A stretch of 64,000 bases of DNA from Trifolium pratense (lineage: Eukaryota > Streptophyta > Magnoliopsida > Fabales > Fabaceae): assembly GCF_020283565.1 (NCBI RefSeq), contig NC_060059.1, positions 48,442,572-48,506,571 on the forward strand. The letters are read 5' to 3'. The notes under the pieces were generated by a model that saw nothing but the letters and a program-made list of their open reading frames with translations, did not search any database and was not told the origin of the DNA. Numbering within the stretch: the stretch's first letter is position 1; each line of letters opens with the position of its first letter. The position numbers were made by a program, and so were the translations under genes. This document shows, in pieces, positions 11,419 through 22,992 of this stretch.

Positions 11419-11572
11419 AACTAAGAGATTAAAATTAATTGCTATGTAGTTGTCATTTAAAAGTGATGATTAAGAACTTGTATTAAGAACAAAACGAGAG
11501 ATTCAATTATCAAAATGGGTGAGTGACGCACTACATAACAATTAATTTTAATCTCTTATTAGTTAATGTGTC
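11419..11572. repeat. Secondary hairpin inside left arm of the foldback element
   Basis: A stretch with AGAGATTAAAATTAATTG (about 11431) is repeated in inverted form at 11531-11572 (CAATTAATTTTAATCTCT). The right arm carries only one copy, near 14690, so the left arm has gained one. Confidence 0.75.
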
Positions 11573-11623
11573 CTAAATAATCTTATTTGGCATTGAACCA
11601 GTCACTCAGTATTTTCACCGATT

Positions 11624-11684
11624 TGATATTAAACGGTCCGATTGATAAAATTAGGTGATATTAAACGGTCGGATTGATAAAATT
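11624..11684. repeat. Short tandem repeat at the inner edge of the left arm
   Basis: TGATATTAAACGGTC followed by GATTGATAAAATT occurs at 11624-11653 and again at 11656-11684 with one base changed. It forms a junction between the arm and the 60-bp array. Confidence 0.85.
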
Positions 11685-11699
11685 TGAAATATCCGGTCA

Positions 11700-14549
11700 A
11701 GATATGTAGTTTTAGTCTAAATTACGTATTTTATAATGGACTAGTAGTAATCATCGTCTAATTTGAATTACAAGGTCTAAAGTAAGTATTTTATAATGGA
11801 TTAATGGTAATCATCATCTAATTTGAATTCCTAGGTCTAAAGTAAGTATTTTATAATGGATTGGTGGTAGTCATCGTCTAATTTGAATTCATAGGTCTAA
11901 AGTAAGTATTTTATAATGGATTGGTGGTAGTCATCATCTAATTTGAATTCCTAAGTCTAAAGTAAGTATTTTTATAATGGATTAGTGGTAATCATTGTCT
12001 AATTTGAATTCCTAGGTCTAAAGTAAGTATTTTATAATGGATTGGTGTAGTCACTGTCTAATTTGAATTTCCAGGTCTAAAGTAAGTTTTTTATAATGGA
12101 TTAGTAGTAATCATCGTCTAATTTGAATTGTTAGGTCTAAAGTAAGTATTTTATAATGCGATTAGTCGTAAATATCGTCTAATTTGAATTCCAATGTCTA
12201 AAGTAAGTATTTTATAATGCGATTAGTCGTAACTATTGTCTAATTTGAATTTCAATGTCTAAAGTAAGTATTTTATAATGCGATTAGTCGTAACCATTGT
12301 CTAATTTGAATTTTAAGGTCTAAAGGAAGTATTTTATAATGGATTAGTGGTAATCATCGTCTAATTTGAATTCTCAGGTCTAAAGTAAGTATTTTATAAT
12401 GGATTGGTGGTAGTCATCGTCTAATTTGAATTTCTAATTCTAAAGTATTTTATAATGGATTAGTCGTAGTCATCATCTAATTTGAATTCCTAGGTCTAAA
12501 GTGAATATTTTATAATGCATTAGTCGTAGTCATCGTCTAATTTGAATTCCTAGGTCTAAAGTAAGTATTTTATTGTGCGATTATGCATATGCAATGTCTA
12601 ATTTGAATTCGATGATCTAAATTAAATATTTTATAGTGCGATTAAGCATGAACATCGCCTAAGTTGAATTCGAGGGTCGAAATTAAGCATTTTAGAATTT
12701 GATTTTTCAAATAGAAGAATAGTCATAACCATCGTCTAATTTGAATTTCAACTTCTAAAGTATGTATTTATAATGGAATTAGTGGTAGTCATCGTCTAAT
12801 TTAAATTCCTAGATATAAATTAAGCATTTTATAATGGATTAGTCGTAGTCATCGTCTAATTTGAATTCCTAGGTCTAAAGTAAGTATTGAATTTCTAATT
12901 CTAAAGTAAGTATTTTATAATGGATTAGTCGTAGTCATCATCTAATTTGAATTCCTAGGTCTAAAGTAAGTATTTTATAATGCATTAGTCGTAGTCATCG
13001 TCTAATTTGAATTCCTAGGTCTAAAGTAAGTATTTTATTGTGCGATTATGCATATGCAATGTCTAATTTGAATTCGATGATCTAAATTAAATATTTTATA
13101 GTGCGATTAAGCATGAACATCGCCTAAGTTGAATTCGAGGGTCGAAATTAAGCATTTTAGAATTTGATTTTTCAAATAGAAGAGTTAAACAATTGTTTAA
13201 AGAATTGTTACATGCCCTTGAAGAATAGTCATAACCATCGTCTAATTTGAATTTCAACTTCTAAAGTATGTATTTATAATGGAATTAGTGGTAGTCATCG
13301 TCTAATTTAAATTCCTAGATATAAATTAAGCATTTTAGAATGTGATTAGTCGTAACTCTTTTTTTTATTTGTGTAAACAATTGTTATATGCCCTTGAAGA
13401 ATAGTCGTAATCATCGTCTAGTTTGGATTTGAACTTCTAAAGTATGTATTTATAATGGAATTAGTAGTAGTCATCGTCTAATTTGAATTCCTAGATATAA
13501 ATTAAGCATTTTAGAATGCGATCAGGCACAACCCTTTTGTTTTATTTGTTTAAACAATTGTTACATGCCCTTGAAGAATAGTCGTAACCATCGTCTAATT
13601 CGAATTCGAATGTCTAGATTATGATTTTTATAATGGGATTAGTTGTAGTCATCGTCTAATTTGAATTCATGGGTCTAAAGTAAGTATTTTATGATGGATT
13701 AGTGGTAGTCATCGTCTAATTTGAATTGTAAGGTATAAATTAAGTATTTTATAGTGTGATTAGGCATAATCATCGTCTAATTCGAATTCGAATGTCTAAA
13801 TTATGATTTTTTATAATGGGATTAGTGGTAGTCATCGTATAATTTGAATTTCTAGGTCTAAAGTAAGTATATTTTATAATGGGATTAGCGGTAGTCATCG
13901 TCTAATTAGAATTCCTACGTCTAAAATAAGTATTTTATAATGTGATTAGTCATAACCATTGTCTAATTTGAATTCCTAGGTCTAAAGTAACTATTTTATA
14001 ATGGTAGTAATCGTCTGATTTGAATTTGTAGGTCTAAAGTAAATATCTTATAATCGATGAGTGATAGCCATCGTCTAATTTGAATTCCTAGGTCTAAAGT
14101 AACTATTTTATAATGTGTTTAGTTATAGTCATCGTATAATTTGAATTCGTAGATCTAAAGTAAGTATTTTATAATGGATTAGTGATAGTCATCGTCTAAT
14201 TTGAATTCCTAGGTCTAAAGTAACTATTTTATAATGCGTTTAGTCATAGTCATCGTCTAATTTGAATTCATAGGTCTAAAGTAAGTATTTTATGATGGAT
14301 TAGTGGTAGTCATTGTCTAATTTGAATTGTAAGGTATAAATTAAGTATTTTATAGTGGGATTAGGCATAATCATCGTCTAATTCGAATGTCTAAATTATG
14401 ATTTTTATAATGGGATTAGTGGTAGTCATCGTCTAATTTGAATTTCTAGGTCTAAATAAGTATATTTTATAATGGAATTAGCGGTGGTCATCATTTAATT
14501 AGAATTCCTAGGTGTAAAATAAGTATTTTATAATGCGATTAGTCAAAAC
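11700..14549. repeat. Tandem array, unit about 60 bp (satellite-like)
   Basis: The unit reads roughly CATCGTCTAATTTGAATTCC, then TAGGTCTAAAGTAAGTATTT, then TATAATGGATTAGTGGTAGT. Dividing the length by 60 gives between 45 and 50 units. Units vary by point changes and small indels, and some carry CGATTAG or CATATGCAATG variants. There are no unique spacers between units. The array is a single continuous block bounded by the inverted arms. Confidence 0.93.
12429..13335. repeat. Higher-order duplication of about 0.4 kb within the array
   Basis: The order of variant units at 12429-12830 recurs at 12890-13335. The second copy has an extra segment (about 13178-13218, containing ACAATTGTTTAAAGAATTG) missing from the first. 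The loss lies between short GAAG repeats, consistent with slippage or a deletion between them. Confidence 0.85.
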
Positions 14550-15575
14550 AAAGAACGCATTAATTTCGATGCCAAAATATCGTTTCAAAACTTATTGTTG
14601 CGTGTCACTCACCCATTTGGATAATTGGATCTCTCCATTTGTTCTTAATACAAATTCTTAATCATGACTTTTAAATGACAACTGCATAGCAATTAATTAA
14701 TTTTAATCTCTTAGTTAATGCGGTTACAGCACTTTATTAAGTAATATATATTAGTAGAATCATAAATTTACAAATAAAGTAAGGACAGCTTAGTGGAATT
14801 TCTCACTAACATCCAAACCCAGGTCTCTAGTTCGAATCCTGCTTAGGAAAAACATTTTTTTTTCGTTTTTTTTTTATAAAAACTCTTTCTTTTTTTTTTT
14901 CTGCATTTTTTTTAACTCTCATTCAACCTCCAGACGGGTCAAAACGACCCGGTTAAAACCCATGAAACCCATATCTGCAATACACGATTTTAGGGCATTT
15001 TAACACCAAAAATTCAAGTTTTAAGCATAGAATCAAGAATCTAACAACATTTTCATATTGTTTTGGATTGAAAACTGGTGGATGAAGTTAAAATCGCGTC
15101 TTGGAAATGGTGGATAGGAAGATCCAAAGCTTCTTCTTGCTTGTTCTATGAATGAAATTTGGAACCGGAGATTTCCTTGAAGAGATGAAGAATCGGAATT
15201 GATGGAGTTGGATTCAGATTGAGATTGAATTTGTTTAGTTTAAAATTGAAAATCAAAATTTAAGGAGGGTTGTGAAATAGGAGATGGAAGTGGAGAAAAT
15301 TCACCAAAAAGATGTAATGAGAGTACAGAAGAAAGAAATTAGGATGGTAGCAGGAAGTGGAGAAATTAAGATGGTGTTGTGAAGAATTTGATGTTGTTCT
15401 TGTCATGTGAAGGAGAAATAGAAGGAGGTGGTTAGTAAATCAATTCAAAAGGGCATAAACGTAATCTTGTATTATTACTTAAAATAATCGGATATTAAAT
15501 TGAGGTGGGACCGCAGTAAAAAAGGCTGGGTGCACCGTAAACCCCCATTTTTGGGGGTGTATAATAGACGCTGCC

Positions 15576-15584
15576 ATCTTTATA
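15576..15584. repeat. 9-bp target-site duplication, right copy
   Basis: ATCTTTATA directly follows the last base of the right arm and is identical to 10684-10692. Confidence 0.9.
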
Positions 15585-15633
15585 TGGTTAAAAAAAAATC
15601 TTTATTAATAAGTTTAACTAGTACCACAAATTA

Positions 15634-15735
15634 TTAGTTGGTCCAATGGTGATTGACGCTGAACTTGGTACATATGACCACTGTTTGATCCCCTACAATT
15701 GCGATCAAGAGGAGGGTGAAACCACTTGATACTGA
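15634..15735 (+). mobile_element. tRNA-derived SINE fragment (family B)
   Basis: It reads TAGTTGGTCCAATGGTGATT, then a degraded box B (GTTTGATCCCC), then GAAACCACTTGAT. The same family occurs in minus orientation at 28832, 30183 and 42283. Confidence 0.55.
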
Positions 15736-16340
15736 AGCCCCGATACTCAAAAAATGATGAAGTATCGTGTCCGATACATACTCGATACCGATACTCGGAG
15801 AAATATCGGCAGTTAACATTATTTTAAAAAAAACAATATAATCGATACGTGTTGGATACTTCTTCGATACACGTATCGAAAAAGTATCGGAAGACTGATA
15901 CAATTCGTGTTTCCTATTAAATATTGAATGTTAGAGTATGGTGTTATCAACTATGTCTTTTTTTGGTAGTACTAATGATATTTTTTTGGGATAGTAATGT
16001 TAGTTTTTCTCCTTGCCGATACTTGAACGCTGAACCTTCAACTCCTTACCCCTTAGCTCAACTAGCTTAATCAGTTGAGCTATCCATCTCACCCCCTTTT
16101 TTGGGTAGTACTTAACTTAAGATATGTAAATGTCACTTGTTTGCTCATTTTGAGTAATTTGAATGTTAATTTTTTTATTATTATCGATTTTAGTTATGTT
16201 TATATATTGTGCATTTATATATTTAATTTTAAATTTAATTTTTAAATAATGCATCCCAACCTATCTTATCGGAAATTTTGAAAATTTTTCCATATTAATA
16301 TCGTATCGATATCGTGTCACGTATCCGGACTTTATAGAGA
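15730..16340. mobile_element. Decayed element rich in GTATCG motifs
   Basis: Many inverted copies of GTATCGG, CGATAC and ATACGTATCG cluster at 15730-15910 and again at 16256-16340. They resemble known plant elements with GTATCGG-rich ends, but clean termini were not found. Confidence 0.35.
16005..16098 (-). mobile_element. tRNA-derived SINE-like fragment (family E)
   Basis: On the minus strand, GATAGCTCAACTGATTAAGC resembles box A and GCGTTCAAGTATC a degraded box B. A single copy was seen. Confidence 0.4.
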
Positions 16341-16490
16341 ATAACCTATTTTTATAGAGCATAACCTACTTTTTCCTATCTTTATTTTTCTCTCTTTCTC
16401 TGTGCAGTGGCATTAATGAACGATAATGGGGTTGGAATGGGAAACTCCTATTCTCTTGTCGGGACTCACTCGGCTTTGCATTTACTTTTA

Positions 16491-16672
16491 TAGGGTGTTG
16501 TTAACATGTGCATATAAGGCACATGTTAAGGTATCTTAATATAGAAATTTAATATTTAATGATACAAAAATTTAATGCTTAAAAAGTTAAAATTTAATGC
16601 TTCAACATTTAATACTTTCTATTTTTGTTTCCGTAATATATGTCCTTGGTGCACATGTTAACATTCTCCTTA
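16491..16672. mobile_element. MITE with subterminal palindrome
   Basis: The left end GTGTTGTTAACATGTGC pairs with the right-end complement GAGAATGTTAACATGTGC. Next to the left end a second copy of ACATGT forms a short palindrome (16503-16528). The interior is A/T-rich with repeats of TTTAATGCTT. No open frame. Confidence 0.7.
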
Positions 16673-17483
16673 CTTTTATTTAACTTGAGGGAATGTAAAC
16701 AAATTAAAAATAACCCACCATGATTAGTCAAATTGATAAAATATCTAAATCTCTCAAGAACGAAAACCCAAAGAAAAAATTTAATCCATATATTTTATTT
16801 TTTTTACAAAGTACTCCATCTATTATAAATTTCTTAATTTCAAATATATTAATCTGTTTTTTTAAAAGAACATTGAATCGCTATTCAGTAATAAAGATTT
16901 ACAAAACAAAAGAGAAAAATCTGTAAAATTAAGGATTTTTATTTTTGGTGCTATTAATAGAGAATTATAAAGAATTATTTTTCTTTCGAGAAATAAGTTT
17001 CATAAAAATCATTTTCATTTGTTATTATTTTTTGGGAGCGCAAATTAAATGCAATTAGCATTTAATTTCATTATAATAAAAATTAAAAACAAACAATTCT
17101 TGAAATAAATAAGTTTTGTTTTTTACCCTTATAATTTAACACAAAAAAAAAAAAGAATAGAGGGAGTAGGCAGTAATGAGTTATATTTTGCCGTAACCCG
17201 TAATTGAAAAAAAAAAAAAAAAACATTTTTGATAAGGTAATCAACCTTTGTATCCCATAATTTTTTCAACAAAGATATATCAGTGAAAACTTTTTACCGA
17301 TAATACAATATTAAAATAAATTAAAATTATTAAATACAAAAAAATAATATCAAGAGCCTCTCAATATTATGCATATGTATAATGCGTAGAGATTACTGTC
17401 TTATGACCAAATTACCCTCCAACAATTTTGTTTATTACAAACTCTATTAGCTTAATGTGAAATTGAGATTTTTAATATGAATT
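16673..17483. other. AT-rich intergenic, no gene found
   Basis: Long A and T runs and an AT-rich open frame with no family likeness. Nothing else could be supported. Confidence 0.5.
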
Positions 17484-17664
17484 TGTTTGGTAAAATATAG
17501 TTAATGACCGATAGTTTATAGTTGATGACGGATAACTTTTAGCTGATTGTTGATAGCTTATGACTGATAGCTGATAAGTTATTGCTGATAGTTGATTACT
17601 GTTAGCTTATTGATGATAGCTTATGTGATAAAATCATTGGTCATACGACTCATACCAAACAGAG
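17484..17664. mobile_element. MITE with GATAGCTGATAG-type internal repeats
   Basis: The ends TGTTTGGTAAAAT and the complement of ATACCAAACAG are inverted. The body repeats GATAGTTGAT / GATAGCTTAT, a pattern found in hAT-like MITEs of many plants. Confidence 0.65.
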
Positions 17665-17673
17665 CCGTAATAT

Positions 17674-17850
17674 AGTGTTATGAACACACTATTTAACACA
17701 CATTTCAACATTCTCTTTTACCGGTTAAAATTCATATGGGTTCCATAAAAAATGTGGGTCCCATATAAATTTTATGGGACACATATAAATTTTAACCAAT
17801 AAAAGAAAGTGTGTTGCGATGTGTGTGTTAAAGAGTGTGTTGCTAGCACT
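17674..17850. mobile_element. MITE, ends AGTGYTA-AACACAC
   Basis: Left AGTGTTATGAACACACTATT and right complement AGTGCTAGCAACACACTCTT are inverted and continue through TTTAACACAC and GGTTAAAATT. It lies a few bases from the previous MITE and directly before the Copia LTR. Confidence 0.75.
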
Positions 17851-17859
17851 GAAGGTATG

Positions 17860-18905
17860 AAAACACAAGAAGGGGGGGTTGAATTGTGTTTTAGATAAGT
17901 TAAAAACTTTTTAAAAGTTTTCAACTCAAATAAGATAGCAGCGGATAAAACAAGTAAACACAATAAAGGAGATAAGAGGAAGAGAAAGCACACAACAGAT
18001 TTATACTGGTTCCTCTCACAAAACGAGAGTAGTCCAGTCCCCTTGCACTTCCAATGGATTTTACTATAATCACACAAGATTACAATTGTTGAAGCACTCA
18101 GCAAGAGACTTCTACACAATGCTCAAGCACACAGCAAGAGACTTCTCAAACTTAAATAAAGTATATCAGATTTAGAGTTAATACAATACTCTTGAAAGAA
18201 CCTTAATAACAAATACAATGAGTACTAAAAGACTTCAAAGTACTTTGAATAAAACTGAGATTCAAGGTTCAGAGGATGAGAGTTTGTATTGACAGTTTGA
18301 GTGTTCAAAAGAGCGTGCGCGTGTGTATGTTCTTCAAGGATGAAGTGAATATATATAGTCCAAGATGACGCTCCAGTAAATTATGACCGTTGAGCAAAGA
18401 TCAATTTGCCCAGATAACATTATCTTTGCAGTCTGAGGTGAAAGCAACGTTTGCAGACCAAAGTGGTAGTGAGGTTTCTCTACTTTGTCACGGCAGAAGG
18501 TGTTTATACCAAACAGAGAAACTTTCACAGTTTGACTTCTAAATTTCACAACAGTGGAATAAGGTTAAACAACTTGCTTGTTCATTTGAATATCTTAAAC
18601 CAATCTTGAGTAAGGTCCTTGTAGCTTGGCTCCAACGTTCTCTGATTTAGCTGACATGAAAGAGACTTCTCAGGCACACAGTTCATGGTTATCTTCTGAA
18701 GTCATGTTGCTTCTGAATGACTAGCTTTCAGAGGCAGAATGATTCAGAACCAAATGACATTGCTTCTGAGTCTGCTTCTGAACTTGTTTGCCAATTTCAG
18801 AGCTGTGGTTATCAGAGGTTACTAATAACGGTCCTGCACACTAGTTTGAGAAATTAGTACTACCAATTGTTCATTTAATACTTATTGTTATCATCAAAAC
18901 TTTAT
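17860..18905 (-). mobile_element. Solo LTR of a SIRE-type Copia element
   Basis: Read on the minus strand, it begins near GTTTTGATGATAACAATAAG and contains TTCTGAAGCAG-type repeats (18660-18800). It ends with a segment whose plus-strand wording is GGTTCCTCTCACAAAACGAG and AAGGGGGGGTTGAATTGTG. No internal coding region lies on either side, so this looks like a solo LTR left by recombination. Exact ends and target duplication are unsettled. Confidence 0.65.
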
Positions 18906-18984
18906 AGATTTAAAACATGGGGCTTCAGAACCAATTTTGTTCAGCACTCGTCGTGAAGAATTTGTCCTTGTGAGCTTTGTTCAG

Positions 18985-19055
18985 TTGATACGAAGGTCGC
19001 ATGGCTACTAGACCTTTAAGGTGGAATTTATAGTCACTAGGCTATTAGACAAAAA
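18985..19055 (+). mobile_element. 3' fragment of SINE family A
   Basis: CCTTTAAGGTGGAATTTATAG followed by the CACTAGGCTATTAGAC tail and an A-run matches the 3' half of the copies at 29884 and 41360. Confidence 0.6.
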
Positions 19056-20389
19056 AAATTACGAGATGGACCAACACTGTAAATTGTCCGCCCGTAGATC
19101 TTAGTAAAACTTATAATAATGAACCACCAACACTTGATTTATTTTACCTTTCTTCATCTTCTTCCCTCTTCTCTTTCTTCATCTCCATCACTATGCATCT
19201 TCATGATATTAATAAAAAAATCCATAAATTTTTCTTCAAAATCCAGAAAATCATCATCTACAAAATCGAGAAAAAAATAAACCCATGGATTTGCAATGAG
19301 TTCATCATAGCCATTTTGCACCACCTCGAATACTTCTTGTGCTTTGTTCCGCTGTCGCACACAGGTCTAAAATGAGCAAAACTGTAATTTAGGAAAGCGA
19401 CACTCGAGTCGTATCGTAAGGACTCTCAATCAGTTTAGCTAATTTTAGAATCGATAAAACTATAAAATAGGGGTTTTTAGTTTCAAATAACAGTTGCAAG
19501 TAATGAGGAATTCACTTGATAAAAAGGCGATCAATCCACTGGTATAGGCAAACTTCGTTTATTCTATCTACCACCGGTTCTCGATAAATATTCATTCATA
19601 TGTCTATGCCCTCGTTGATCATAAAAACTAATTAAACAATCTGTAATCAACTTTATACGAAATTCATTTGATTAAGCATCAGAATGTGTTCAACTAACCA
19701 GGGCAGTGAACAAGCGTCATTGAGAACACAATTAATATCATATCAGTTTCTATTCAGACCAATTTAAACAAGCAATGAATTAATTCAAATAATCTCAAGG
19801 CACAAAACCGAAGCAGATTGAGTAAGCATCAATATAATCAAATTTTATGCAAAATATGAAATATGAGACTCGAAATTGATAAAGAAAACAATTGACATAT
19901 AAACGAATTTAGCATAAATAATCTGAACCTTAAGAATTCATAAACGAAGTACCCACGCACTAGTGGATTAATATAGGGTTTTAGTTTTCTATGACAAAGG
20001 AAGCAGGAATCATAGTTTTCTTTGTAATTTTGTGAACTGAATAGCATAACCCTAAGCTGCATTTTGCTTAAATAATACAGAGGAAATTGGGATCTAAAAG
20101 CATCAGGCCGAAAAACATAAGTTTGACCCAAAACTAATATATTATTATTATTAAGTCTGGAACGAAAACAAAATTATTTAACTTATCTGCACTCCGAATT
20201 GGCTTCTGACATCAATATTAAACTTGTAGCTTTTTGTTTTGGTTTTCCAACGGATATTCGTGCGCCTCAATCGGTTTAGCTCAAGTTATGATCTGCAGAG
20301 TAAGAAAGTTTTAAATTATGATTTATTCAAAAAATAAGTAATGAAAATAAAAAAGCAAAATTAAACTAAAAAGGGTAATTACCACACAG
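19056..20389. other. Intergenic with probable retroelement debris
   Basis: No gene recognised. Small frames near 19154-19360 and 19838-20131 do not resemble known families. Sequence from 19370 onward may be the inner part of a minus-strand LTR element whose LTR is at 20390-20706. Confidence 0.4.
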
Positions 20390-20706
20390 AAGATGAATGT
20401 ACACAGAGCTCAAACTCTAGGGCAAGGATGAGCGTAGGATAGGCACTTGTGATTCTTGCACACAAAGCAAAACTCAACTAACTAGGATATGAAATGAAAG
20501 AGATGATAGATGGAGTATTGTTGCAATCAAATTCTCATTAGTTATGAAAAGGGTAATTACAAAACATCTATTTATAGCATTGCCGTATTAGCCAAGTAAC
20601 TAACACAAGCTACTCTAACTAACTTAACCACACGATTAAGGCTCTAACTAACATAAAACGAGTTGGTTATGAATTAGTATAACATAACATTGTCATTTCT
20701 AACAAT
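20390..20706 (-). mobile_element. LTR-like fragment
   Basis: On the minus strand it starts TGTTAGAAATGACAATG. It has a TATA-like CTATAAATAGATG at the complement of about 20566-20578 and then transcript-leader-like sequence. Only one copy was seen. Confidence 0.4.
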
Positions 20707-20805
20707 ATTTCCAAGAGTGATACCACTTTGAACATCATATATTACTAATAAGTGGTCCTTACACTGTCATCTACTCCTTCCGTCCCAAAATAAATGACAT
20801 GATTG

Positions 20806-20848
20806 CAGGGGCGGATCTGTTGTATTTATAAATAATTTTAAGTAGTTT

Positions 20849-20926
<78 letters not shown>

Positions 20927-21665
20927 CAAATATTAATGTAAATATTAGTTTAAAGTTTATTATTGATAACTGTAAGTCTCTCATCGCGTCAAAAAAAAAA
21001 ACTGTAAGTCTCTCGTATACATATTAGCTTAAGTATTGGTGCAAATATTAGTTCATAGTCTATTATTGATGATTTCAAGTTTTTAGTTATACATGAAGTA
21101 TTATTTTAAGCTATATAGTTTAATTTTATAATAATCAACTTTAATTTTAAGCTTATCAAAAAAAAAAAAACTTTAACTTTTTTGCCAAAAAATAGTTGAC
21201 AACTAATTGAATTTATAGGATTGGGTAAAATTAGCAATTGAACTAGCATATAAATATGATATGACATAGAAAAAATGTTTAATTAATATATAGTTTTTTC
21301 AGGTAAGATAATACGGGTAAAATTGGAATAAAAATTAAATGCGGGTAAAATTGAAATAAAAATTTATAAGTTATATGTTGATTGAATTAAACAAGTGATA
21401 TGCATGATTTAACATATACTCCGTATTCAATAAATTATAGTTATTTTTTTTTTCGAATAGAAATTTTGTGGATTTTTAGTTTGTTGGTTTCTTTTTTTGA
21501 ATAAATACTTTCTTGTTTGTTGTTCTTTTTTTGGATATACATGTTGTATTAATAGTAATTTCACATATTGTTTGTTGTTTAAATGAATTATTATGAGGAT
21601 GAAAAAAATTTGAATGCCTAAATTTTTTTAGCCCCACTAGAAATTTATGGTTGGGTCTGCCCCTG
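20806..21665. mobile_element. Non-autonomous hAT-like element, nested
   Basis: The ends are CAGGGGCGGATCTG and, inverted, CAGGGGCAGACCC. The flanking 8-mers CATGATTG and CCTGTTTG agree at 6 of 8 positions, compatible with an aged 8-bp hAT duplication. It carries a long TA run near its left end and no transposase frame. Confidence 0.75.
20851..20921. repeat. (TA)n microsatellite in hAT-like element
   Basis: About 70 bases of uninterrupted TA. Confidence 0.97.
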
Positions 21666-21907
21666 CCTGTTTGACCACAGTTACGTTTGTCAATGCACAT
21701 TTTTAATCGTTAATATCTTTAGTTATGTATTATTAAATATTATAAAAATTGTATATTTTGAAAATACTCATCGAGACAAATCAAACAACATCTCATATGA
21801 TAATATTTGCATGTATATATTAGTAGAAAAATAAGGTCTCAAAGGAGATCATATGAATAGTATATCAAGTCAAAAAAAGGTCATTTATTTTGGGACGGAG
21901 GGAGTAA

Positions 21908-22992
21908 TACTTATGTAACTCATATATATTTTGCTCTAATGGTGATACCGCTTTGAGTATCATACATTATTAACAAGTGATCTCTTCTATATTTATTTTT
22001 TTAAACTTAATTTGATGATACGACACCTTAAAAAGATATCGTATCATTGATTTTAATACTCTCAATGCCACGTCATGAAACTTTAATAATTAAAATAAAA
22101 AAAGGTATGTATCATTAAGCTATGAAACCCTCTTTTATTCTCTTATCGGAGATGCTCTAAATATAGGTATATTAACTATGATGTGGTGTGGGTCATTATC
22201 TTTGACCTTCCTCTTTTGGTTATGAATTTTATTATACATAACATTGCCATGTCTAAGTACCATCCTTATTACCACAAATACACTTCCTAATTAAATTATA
22301 TAGTGACCCAAAATGAAAATTTTCCTTTATTCAGTCAATTTCTTTTTCCTTTATCAACAAAAAGAAAGTAAGCAATTTATCTGCCTCATTCAAGCTAAAG
22401 AACCAAAAATAATAAACGCCCTTCTTTCCCTTGTGTATATTTCTTTTTATTTTAATTTTTAGTTTAATTTTTAATTATGTATAGCTCTTTTTCTTTGTTC
22501 AATTCATAAAAAAGAAAATTTTCTTTCTCTTTACCCAAGCACGGGTATGGAAAATGAATCTCTTTTCTCTTTTTAAGTTAGTACTACTAATCACAAAAAA
22601 TCTATTTTTTAAATAGGGAAAAGCACTTCATGAAAGTGAGATTCCCAAGTGATAATCATGTGAGAGCTATGAAGTTTCAAACTTTCAAGGTTGGCCTTTT
22701 ATTTAATTATTATTGTGATTATTAAACTAATAGTATTTTCTTTCATAGAATATATCAAAGTGGGTTACCGTAAATTATTTCAAAAATCTTTAACTTTGCT
22801 TATTGTTTTCCATTGGTCCCTTCAACGGAAGGTTAACTCAAATGCATAGCTAAATAAATAGAGAAAAATAGAGAAAAATGCCAACCTCGTCGTGACTTGA
22901 TAATAATATAGAAAAGCGTGAATGTTGCGGGACCACGAGTTTGAGAAAAATGGAACATAGTAGTTTATAATTTATTTATGATAATAATAAAA
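21908..22992. other. AT-rich intergenic, no gene found
   Basis: No repeat ends, tRNA-like boxes or coding frames could be supported here. Confidence 0.5.

Larger units (their letters stand above)
10693..15575. mobile_element. 4.9 kb foldback element, non-autonomous Mutator-like, with satellite core
   Basis: Outer ends are inverted: GGCAGCATCTATTATGCACC at the left and GGCAGCGTCTATTATACACC read inward from the right. Exact 9-bp duplications flank it. The left arm (10693-11529) and right arm (14600-15575) match over most of their length with gaps, for example the block with GGGTCGTTTTGACCCG at about 11204 and 14934. Between them is a 60-bp tandem array (about 11700-14549). No open frame resembles a transposase, so it would depend on one supplied elsewhere. 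Long arms plus a 9-bp duplication are known for Mutator-like and foldback transposons of plants; assignment to Mutator rests on those two traits. Confidence 0.88.
20772..21907. mobile_element. Stowaway-like MITE split by a hAT-like insertion
   Basis: The left end TACTCCTTCCGTCCCAAAAT and the right-end complement TTACTCCCTCCGTCCCAAAA are near-perfect inverted ends. With the insert at 20806-21665 removed, the body matches the copies at 4518 and 45857 (for example AATCAAACAACATCTCATAT). Confidence 0.8.

Noticed and set aside
11700..14549. Possible CRISPR-like array
   Set aside because: The repeat units are directly contiguous with no unique spacers, there are no cas genes, and the DNA is eukaryotic.
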